Below, in pieces: positions 59,020-64,000 of a stretch of 64,000 bases of DNA. Origin of the DNA: Deferrisoma camini S3R1 (GTDB lineage: Bacteria; Desulfobacterota; Deferrisomatia; Deferrisomatales; Deferrisomataceae); the NCBI RefSeq assembly GCF_000526155.1, contig NZ_JAFN01000001.1, positions 3,722,264 through 3,786,263 of the forward strand. The letters run 5' to 3'. Made by a program: the position numbers and the translations under genes. How positions within the stretch are numbered: the stretch's first letter is position 1; each line of letters starts with the position of its first letter. The notes below the pieces were generated by a model, which saw only the letters and a program-made list of their open reading frames with translations, ran no database searches and had not been told where the DNA came from.

Positions 59020-59694
59020 ATGAACCGATCCGACGGCGTACGGCTTCTGCTGCTCGACTGCGACGGGGTCCTGATCCGGTCCGAACGGGCGAACCTGGCC
59101 TATTACAACCACCTGTTCCGGGCGTTCGGCCTGCCCGAGGTGGCCGAGGACGACCCGGAGGCCCTGGCGCGGCTCCACACCCTGTCGACCCCCCAGGTGA
59201 TCGAGGCGTTCTTCCCGCCCGAGGTGCGCGACGAGGCCCGGGCCTTTGCCGAGGGGCTCGACTACCGCCGGTTCCTTCCCCTGCTGGAGCCCGAGCCGGG
59301 GTGGCGCGAGGTGCTGGCGCGCCGCCGCGGGTTCCAGCGGGTCGCCGTGGCCACCAACCGGGGGCGCAGCGCCCACGAGGTGCTCGCGAGCGTGGGGCTG
59401 CTGGACCTGGTCGACCGGGTGGTCACGGTGCGCGACGTGGCCCGGCCCAAGCCCCACCCGGATCTGCTCCTGCGGGCCCTGGACCTGTTCGAATGCTCCG
59501 CCCCGGAGGCCCTGTACGTGGGCGACTCGGAGCTCGACCGGCGCGCGGCCCGGGCCGCCGGGGTGGCGTTCCTGGGATTTCGCACCCCGTTTCCGCCTTC
59601 CGCGGGATCGGCCGGCGAGGTGGCGGCCTTCCTTGCCAACCACGGAACCCCTGGTACCCTTCCCGGCGGTGTGTCCCCATCCCTTGTCCGGTGA
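59020..59694 (+). CDS. HAD-superfamily phosphatase
   Basis: A 224-residue hydrolase. Motif I LLLDCDGVLIRS (nucleophile D), motif II VAVATNRGRSA, motif III KPHPDLLLRAL (K) and motif IV YVGDSELDRRAARAAG (GD..D) are all present, with a four-helix cap between I and II, as in phosphoglycolate-phosphatase-like enzymes. The substrate is unknown. The ATG at 59020 is preferred over an upstream GTG-like extension because it sits just before the HAD fold. It is followed by a Zn mini-protein gene. Confidence 0.88.
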   Translation: MNRSDGVRLLLLDCDGVLIRSERANLAYYNHLFRAFGLPEVAEDDPEALARLHTLSTPQVIEAFFPPEVRDEARAFAEGLDYRRFLPLLEPEPGWREVLARRRGFQRVAVATNRGRSAHEVLASVGLLDLVDRVVTVRDVARPKPHPDLLLRALDLFECSAPEALYVGDSELDRRAARAAGVAFLGFRTPFPPSAGSAGEVAAFLANHGTPGTLPGGVSPSLVR

Positions 59695-59705
59695 AGGAGG
59701 CGGAG

Positions 59706-59891
59706 ATGAGCCAGAAGGACATGTTCCACACGTCCGACAACGTACTCAAGCGGGGTTGCCAAGTGTCCGAAGAGGACATTGAGCTGTGTCCTTGTGGATC
59801 GAAAAAGTCCTTTAGCAAATGTCACGGTGCCCCCTGTGAGTGCGGATCGGGTAAACCCAAATTCAAGTGCTGTCACACCGACGATTTCTGA
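59706..59891 (+). CDS. SEC-C-type zinc-binding mini-protein
   Basis: A 61-residue protein. Two cysteine clusters, CPCGSKKSFSKCHG and CECGSGKPKFKCCH, are the pattern of the SEC-C motif, a zinc-binding unit at the end of SecA and in other proteins. Here it makes up the whole protein. AAGGAGG precedes the ATG by seven bases. It follows the HAD gene by 11 bp on the same strand. Confidence 0.86.
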   Translation: MSQKDMFHTSDNVLKRGCQVSEEDIELCPCGSKKSFSKCHGAPCECGSGKPKFKCCHTDDF

Positions 59892-59949
59892 GGGCCCGGA
59901 CACGGGGGGCGTGAGCCCCCCGTCCTCCCCCGGGGCCCAGGCATCCCCC

Positions 59950-61419
59950 ATGCCCAAACGCGTGCTGGTGGTGGAGGACAGCGAGTTTCTGGGGCGCCTG
60001 GTGGCGGACCGGCTCGCTGCCCGGGGATACGAGTGCACCCTGGCCGCCGACGGGCTGGAGGGGCTTCGGCGGTTCACCGACGAGCTGCCGGACGCCGTCG
60101 TCCTCGACCTGAACCTGCCCCGGCTCCACGGCCTGGACGTCCTGCGGCAGATCAAGCGGATCCGCCCCGAGACCGTGGTGGTCGTGCTCACCGGCCACGG
60201 ATCGGAGCGCACGGCCATGAAGGCCCTGCGCCTGGGGGCCAACGACTACATCACCAAGCCGTTCCGGGAGGACATCCTCCTGCGCTCCCTCCGGATCCAC
60301 CTGGAGCGGGCCGAGCTCCAGGCCTACATCCACTCCGAGGCGCCCCTGCCCCCCCGGGTCGAGGCCCAGGTCCTGGCCCGGGTGTTCTTCGAGGCGCCCG
60401 CCGCCATCCTCCATGTGGACCCCGACAACCGGGTGGTGGCGGCCAACCGGGCCGCCGCACGGCTGCTGGCCCGCCGGATCGAAGAGCTGGTGGGCGCGCC
60501 GGTGGAGGGGTTCGTGTGCCCCGAGCTCCGGTGCCGGTGGATGGACCGGGTGCGCGAGGAGGCGTCGGCACCCGGGGGGTACGAGGGCGAGGTGTACATG
60601 GAGGGCCCCACGGGCCGGTTCCCCGCGGCCGTGGCCGGGGTGGAGCGGCCCGAACCGGGGCACCTGATCCTGGCCCTCCGGGATCTGACCCACCAGAAGG
60701 CCCTGGAGAAGCGGTATCTGGAGTCCAAGAAGCTGGCCAGCCTGGGCCGGGTTGTGGAGGGGGTGGCCCACGAGGTCCGGAACCCTCTCATCTCCATCGG
60801 GGGGTTTGCCCGCAAGCTGCGTCGCCGGCTGGACGGCCAACCCGAGAGCCGATACCTGGACGTGATCGTCAGCGAGGTCGAGCGGCTGGAGAGGATGGTC
60901 CAGGACATCGAGGACTACGTGGCCTTCAGCCGGGAGCACCGGTCCCGGTTCGAGCCGGTGGATCTGCGCGAGATCGTGCAGCAGTGCGTGGACCGTTGGA
61001 AAGGCCGGGCCGAGGCCCAGGGGGTGCGGGTCCGGTTCGACAAGCCGGAGGACCTGCCGCAGGTGTACGGCGACCGCAACCTGCTCGCGGAGCTGTTCGG
61101 GGGCCTGGTGGAGAACGCCATCGAGGCCATGCCCACCGGCGGGGACCTCACCGTGGACTTCCGCCCCGTGGAGAACTGGGTGCAGGTGCGCATCCGGGAC
61201 ACCGGCGTGGGCATCGACCCCGATGACCTGGAGGAGATCTTCGACCCGTTCTTCACCTCCAAGACCTCGGGCACCGGCCTGGGGCTGGCCAAGGCCCACC
61301 TGATCGTGGAGGAGCACGCCGGCACCATCGAGTTCGAGAGTCGGCGGGGTCAGGGCACCGTATGCACGGTGGCCCTGCCGGTGGACCGACGCCGGATCCC
61401 CCGGGGAGGGTCGGCGTGA
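59950..61419 (+). CDS. REC-PAS-histidine kinase
   Basis: A 489-residue cytoplasmic protein. Residues 1-118 are a receiver (LVVEDSEFL, phospho-acceptor D in VVLDLNLPRLHG, K in YITKPF). A PAS region (about 140-250: FEAPAAILHVDPDNRVVAANRA), a HisKA helix (VVEGVAHEVRNPLISI) and an HATPase domain (GLVENAIEAM, DTGVGIDPD, GTGLGLAKA) follow. The input receiver suggests a phosphorelay. The ATG at 59950 is chosen; a GTG at 59911 would add 13 residues. It overlaps the next gene as GTGA. Confidence 0.88.
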   Translation: MPKRVLVVEDSEFLGRLVADRLAARGYECTLAADGLEGLRRFTDELPDAVVLDLNLPRLHGLDVLRQIKRIRPETVVVVLTGHGSERTAMKALRLGANDYITKPFREDILLRSLRIHLERAELQAYIHSEAPLPPRVEAQVLARVFFEAPAAILHVDPDNRVVAANRAAARLLARRIEELVGAPVEGFVCPELRCRWMDRVREEASAPGGYEGEVYMEGPTGRFPAAVAGVERPEPGHLILALRDLTHQKALEKRYLESKKLASLGRVVEGVAHEVRNPLISIGGFARKLRRRLDGQPESRYLDVIVSEVERLERMVQDIEDYVAFSREHRSRFEPVDLREIVQQCVDRWKGRAEAQGVRVRFDKPEDLPQVYGDRNLLAELFGGLVENAIEAMPTGGDLTVDFRPVENWVQVRIRDTGVGIDPDDLEEIFDPFFTSKTSGTGLGLAKAHLIVEEHAGTIEFESRRGQGTVCTVALPVDRRRIPRGGSA

Positions 61420-62726
61420 GCGGCCCGGGCCGGTTTGTGCTGTTCGGACCGCCGGAGCAGGCGGAGACCCTGGCCCGGGGGTTGCGGGACCTGGGCCTGG
61501 GCGTCGAGGTGTGCCAGGACCTGGAGTCGTTCACCGGCAGCCTGCTTGGGGCCCGGCCCGCGGCCGTGGTGCTGTGGCACGAGCTGGAGCCCGAGGTCCG
61601 GGACCTGGCGGCCCAGTTCGTGGGCCACCACTACGTGTGCGGGGAGTGCCCGGCGTTGATGGTGGTGCGCTCGGCAGGGGAGGTGCCGCCCCCCGGCTGG
61701 ATGCCGGTGGAGGCCCCGCCCGACCCGGTGCAGATCCGGGACGCGGCAGCCCAGGCCCGGGAGCAGGGGCGGATCGGTCCGCGGACCATCCCGCGGATCC
61801 TGGTGGTGGACGACGACCAGAGCGTGGTCCTGCTGGGGTCCCACATCGTGACCAGCCTCGGCATGATCCCGCTGGTGGCCTTCGACGGCCGCGAGGCGGT
61901 GGAGAAGGTGGGGCGGTTCCAGCCCGACCTGGTGCTGCTCGACATCAACATGCCGGGCATGGACGGGTTCCAGGTGATCGAGACCCTCAAGGCCGACCCG
62001 CGCACCGCCTTGACCCCGATCATCGTGTTCTCGGCCCGCACCGAGGACACCGACAAGGTGCGGGCCCTGCGCCTGGGCGCCGACGACTACGTGACCAAAC
62101 CGTTCAGCATCCCCGAGCTCTCGGCCCGGATCGACCGGCTGCTCCGCCGCACCCAGGCGGGGCTCAGCGCCTCGAGCACCACCGGCCTGCCCGGCAGCGT
62201 CACGATCGAGCAGGTGATCGCCGAGCGGCTGGCCCAGGGCCGGCCGTTGGCGGTGCTCTACGCCGACGCCGACCACTTCAAGGCGTTCAACGACCGCTAC
62301 GGGTTCGCCCGGGGGGACGGGGTGATCCGCCAGATCGCCGACCTCCTGCTCGAGGCCGTGCGGGACCTGGGCAGCCCCGACGACTTCGTCGGCCACGTGG
62401 GCGGCGACGACTTCGTGGTGGTCACCCATCCCGACCGGGCCGAGGCCGTGGCCCAGAGGATCGTGGAGCGGTTCGACCGGGTGATCCCCCTCTACTACGA
62501 CCCGGAGGATCGGGCCCGGGGCCGGATCGAGACCAAGGACCGTCGGGGCCGGGTGACCCGGTTTCCCCTGATGACCCTTTCGGTGGCCGTGGTCACCAAC
62601 GAGGCCCGGCCGTTCGCCCACGTGGGCGAGATCGCGGACGTGGCCGCCCAGCTCAAGGGGTATGCCAAGTCGAAACCGGGAAGCCTCTGGGTCAAGGACC
62701 AGCGCACCAATGGGAAGGGCGGGTAG
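61416..62726 (+). CDS. REC-GGDEF response regulator (diguanylate cyclase)
   Basis: A 436-residue regulator. Residues 1-115 form a receiver-like domain without clear phosphorylation residues; a second receiver (about 125-250) has LVVDDDQS, phospho-acceptor D in VLLDINMPGMDG and K in YVTKPF. The C-terminal GGDEF domain has YADADHFKAFNDRYGF and HVGGDDFVVV, where GGDDF replaces GGDEF with the acidic residues kept, so activity is plausible. The GTG start overlaps the kinase stop, so the two form a signalling pair controlling c-di-GMP. Confidence 0.9.
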   Translation: MSGPGRFVLFGPPEQAETLARGLRDLGLGVEVCQDLESFTGSLLGARPAAVVLWHELEPEVRDLAAQFVGHHYVCGECPALMVVRSAGEVPPPGWMPVEAPPDPVQIRDAAAQAREQGRIGPRTIPRILVVDDDQSVVLLGSHIVTSLGMIPLVAFDGREAVEKVGRFQPDLVLLDINMPGMDGFQVIETLKADPRTALTPIIVFSARTEDTDKVRALRLGADDYVTKPFSIPELSARIDRLLRRTQAGLSASSTTGLPGSVTIEQVIAERLAQGRPLAVLYADADHFKAFNDRYGFARGDGVIRQIADLLLEAVRDLGSPDDFVGHVGGDDFVVVTHPDRAEAVAQRIVERFDRVIPLYYDPEDRARGRIETKDRRGRVTRFPLMTLSVAVVTNEARPFAHVGEIADVAAQLKGYAKSKPGSLWVKDQRTNGKGG

Positions 62727-63339
62727 GGCGGCCGGCCTGGGGGGGCGTACCGGGTGGGCCGTGGCAGTGGCCCTGTTGGCCCTCGCCCCGACGGCGGCCG
62801 CCGACGTGTACCGGTCGGACGGGCCGGGGGGAACCCCCCTGTTCACCGATGCCCCCACGGCTCCGGGGTGCCGCCTGGTGATCCGCACCGAGCCCCCCCG
62901 GGTCCCCTGGCGCGAGGCGGTGGAGCGGACCGCCCCCCGCCACGGGCTCGACCCGCTGCTGGTGCGGGCCGTCATCCAGGTGGAGTCGGCCGAGAACCCC
63001 CGGGCCGTCTCGCCGAAGGGGGCGGTGGGTCTCATGCAGCTCATGCCCCGCACCGCGCGGGAGCTCGGGGTGCTCGACCCCTACCACCCCCGGGACAACG
63101 TGCAGGGCGGCATGGCCTACCTGGCCCGGCTCCTCGACCGGTACGGCGGGAACCTGGCGCTGGCCCTGGCCGCCTACAACGCCGGCCCGGCCGCAGTGGA
63201 TCGGTACGGCGGGGTCCCCCCGTACCCCGAGACCCGGCGGTTCGTGGACCGGGTGCTCGGCCTGTACCGACGTGCCAAAGGGGTTGACTTGCGGGGGGCG
63301 AATGTGGATACTACGCAGCCTGACGACGGGCGGGAATAA
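62710..63339 (+). CDS. Lytic transglycosylase (SLT domain)
   Basis: A 209-residue exported enzyme: signal peptide (GWAVAVALLALAPTAAA), then a DUF4124-like ADVYRSDGPGGTPLFTDAP stretch and a Slt domain with the catalytic glutamate in VIQVESAENPRAVSPKGAVG, MQLMPRTARELG and the AYNAGPAAVDRYGG block. It cuts peptidoglycan to 1,6-anhydro products. It overlaps the GGDEF gene by 17 bp. Its stop TAA is positions 8-10 of the following tRNA-Gly, so ten bases are shared. Confidence 0.92.
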   Translation: MGRAGRAAGLGGRTGWAVAVALLALAPTAAADVYRSDGPGGTPLFTDAPTAPGCRLVIRTEPPRVPWREAVERTAPRHGLDPLLVRAVIQVESAENPRAVSPKGAVGLMQLMPRTARELGVLDPYHPRDNVQGGMAYLARLLDRYGGNLALALAAYNAGPAAVDRYGGVPPYPETRRFVDRVLGLYRRAKGVDLRGANVDTTQPDDGRE

Positions 63340-63404
63340 CTCAGTGGTAGAGTGCGACCTTGCCAAGGTCGAAGTCGCGGGTTCGAATCCCGTTTCCCGC
63401 TCCA
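63330..63404 (+). tRNA. tRNA-Gly (GCC)
   Basis: Acceptor GCGGGAA/TTCCCGC, anticodon stem CGACC/GGTCG with loop TTGCCAA (anticodon GCC), GGTTCGAATC T-loop and encoded CCA. It begins inside the lytic transglycosylase gene. Confidence 0.96.
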
Positions 63405-63413
63405 TCGAAGCTC

Positions 63414-63444
63414 AAACCCCCGGGCGTTTTGCCCGGGGGTTTTT
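63414..63444 (+). terminator. Rho-independent terminator after tRNA-Gly
   Basis: AAACCCCCGGGC pairs with GCCCGGGGGTTTTT around GTTTT; a strong GC stem with a T tract. Confidence 0.95.
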
Positions 63445-63622
63445 CCGTTCGTGGGGCGCCCCGATTTGTAGGGTGCCCTGACCCATCCCCTTCCCAAAGC
63501 CCGTCGCCCCCGACGGACAGGATCTGACCGCCATTCCCCCGTTTCGGTTTCCCCCGAGGTTGCCGAACCCGCGGGGGTTCCCGTACCATGGCGAGCCTCC
63601 GTTCAGCGGGAGGGGAGCCACC

Positions 63623-63667
63623 ATGGCGGAGGAATCGGATCGGAACACCACGAGCGGCCACCCATAG
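63623..63667 (+). CDS. Candidate 14-residue leader peptide
   Basis: MAEESDRNTTSGHP with a strong GGGAGGGGAG ribosome site. Its stop codon TAG lies in the loop region of the long hairpin 63652-63694. This is the arrangement of a translated leader that could control a downstream gene. It is a short ORF and could be chance. No protein signature is present. Confidence 0.35.
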   Translation: MAEESDRNTTSGHP

Positions 63668-63694
63668 CGCCCTTTGGGCGCGGGGTGGCCGCTC
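63652..63694 (+). promoter_or_regulatory. Long structured leader hairpin
   Basis: GAGCGGCCACCC pairs perfectly with GGGTGGCCGCTC (12 bp), enclosing a second hairpin GCGCCC/GGGCGC. Further hairpins follow: GGCGGCAA/TTGCCGCC near 63707-63734 and GGGTGCCGGG/CCCGGCACCC at 63815-63841. The 63405-63894 gap therefore carries dense RNA structure before the last gene. The hairpin lacks a following T tract, so attenuation by Rho-independent termination is not supported. Confidence 0.5.
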
Positions 63695-63894
63695 GTCCGT
63701 CTGGGGGGCGGCAACCGGCGGCAACATTGCCGCCCTGGCCCCGGGGGCCCGCCCTGCCGGAGCATGGCATCGGCTCGCGGGGCCTTGCTCTTTCGGGGCG
63801 GGCGGCTTCGCACGGGGTGCCGGGCGGCGTTCCCGGCACCCGACCTTTGCCGGGGCGACGGCGTGCGGCAAGAATCGAGGCAACGGAGGGATCC

Positions 63895-64000
63895 ATGGCT
63901 CAGGGACTTCTCGTGTCGGTGGGAGGCACGGCCGAGCCGGTGGCCGCGGCCGTGGCCGAGCACCGGCCCCAGGTAGTGTGCTTCTTCTGCTCCGAACGGT
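63895..64000 (+). CDS. CRISPR-associated TIGR02710-like CARF protein, 5' end only
   Basis: The first 35 codons of a gene cut by the window end. It begins MAQGLLVSVGGTAEPVAAAV and continues AEHRPQVVCFFCSER, matching the N-terminal layout of the Cas02710/CARF group: a hydrophobic strand, a SVGG loop followed by EP, then HRP and a hydrophobic strand ending in SE. Those proteins bind cyclic oligoadenylates in type III CRISPR defence and often carry an effector domain later. GGAGGG precedes the ATG. The domain beyond the edge cannot be seen. Confidence 0.6.
   Translation, partial: MAQGLLVSVGGTAEPVAAAVAEHRPQVVCFFCSER

Overview
The window is very GC-rich (about 70 % by eye), densely packed DNA. Many neighbouring genes overlap by four bases (GTGA or ATGA), and GTG starts are common. 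Sensor kinases are abundant, and there are an aldehyde:ferredoxin oxidoreductase-type enzyme, a two-heme c-type cytochrome protein and outer-membrane barrels. These traits fit a free-living, metal- or sulfur-metabolising Gram-negative bacterium, most likely a Desulfobacterota relative. The assignment is inferred from gene content only.

Layout. 0-10 kb: an MFS transporter, then two secreted lipoproteins on the minus strand, one of 2,423 residues with a CAP domain and repeated Ig-like modules. 10-17 kb: a truncated PAP2-like relic, two PAS/histidine kinases, a DUF815 ATPase coupled to an M48 metalloprotease with TPRs, and a secreted thermonuclease. 17-23 kb: a minus-strand four-gene operon that looks like an exopolysaccharide synthase-export system (TackOD1/degenerate GGDEF regulator, GT2 synthase, an unusual coiled-coil plus TIM-barrel-like secreted protein, HlyD-type adaptor), followed by a broken thermonuclease copy. 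23-29 kb: an accessory block with a MoxR ATPase and a TraB-like protein, separated by a VapC/ribbon-helix-helix toxin-antitoxin pair on the other strand, then an N6-adenine methyltransferase with a partner that is probably a restriction endonuclease. RadA follows.

30.6-45.6 kb is the centrepiece: a sensor kinase and an NtrC-type regulator (with GAFTGA), an intergenic region with three related dyads and a possible sigma-54 promoter, then a ten-gene run encoding an outer-membrane protein and quinohemoprotein amine dehydrogenase (QHNDH) with its maturation machinery: alpha, radical-SAM QhpD, gamma (all four cross-link pairs conserved), beta, ABC exporter QhpF and subtilisin QhpE. The known O2-dependent flavin hydroxylase QhpG is not present. 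In its place sit two adjacent peptidase-U32 proteins with cysteine patterns like UbiV and UbiU, the O2-independent hydroxylases of anaerobic ubiquinone synthesis. I infer an oxygen-independent route to the CTQ cofactor. An aldehyde:ferredoxin oxidoreductase in the same operon would remove the aldehyde product of amine oxidation.

45.5-64 kb: tRNA-Val, a 276-bp MITE-like element, TrmH, kinases, an HD-GYP protein, QueH, Hsp20 and a cold-shock protein around a bidirectional terminator, an AEC permease, a LOG-like protein, an ABC ATPase/LolA-like/barrel operon without a permease, a 3-hydroxyisobutyryl-CoA hydrolase-like protein, a HAD phosphatase, a SEC-C mini-protein, a REC-PAS-kinase/REC-GGDEF/lytic transglycosylase operon and tRNA-Gly. 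A structured leader then precedes a gene start that resembles the CRISPR-associated TIGR02710 family and runs off the end.

Intergenic DNA carries several repeat families: arrays of a degenerate heptamer (CGGTCNN, read as NNGACCG on the sense strand of a neighbouring gene), a nearly identical 44-45 bp module in two places, and a GGGGCCTTCGG-type element. No rRNA operon, CRISPR array or complete insertion sequence was seen.
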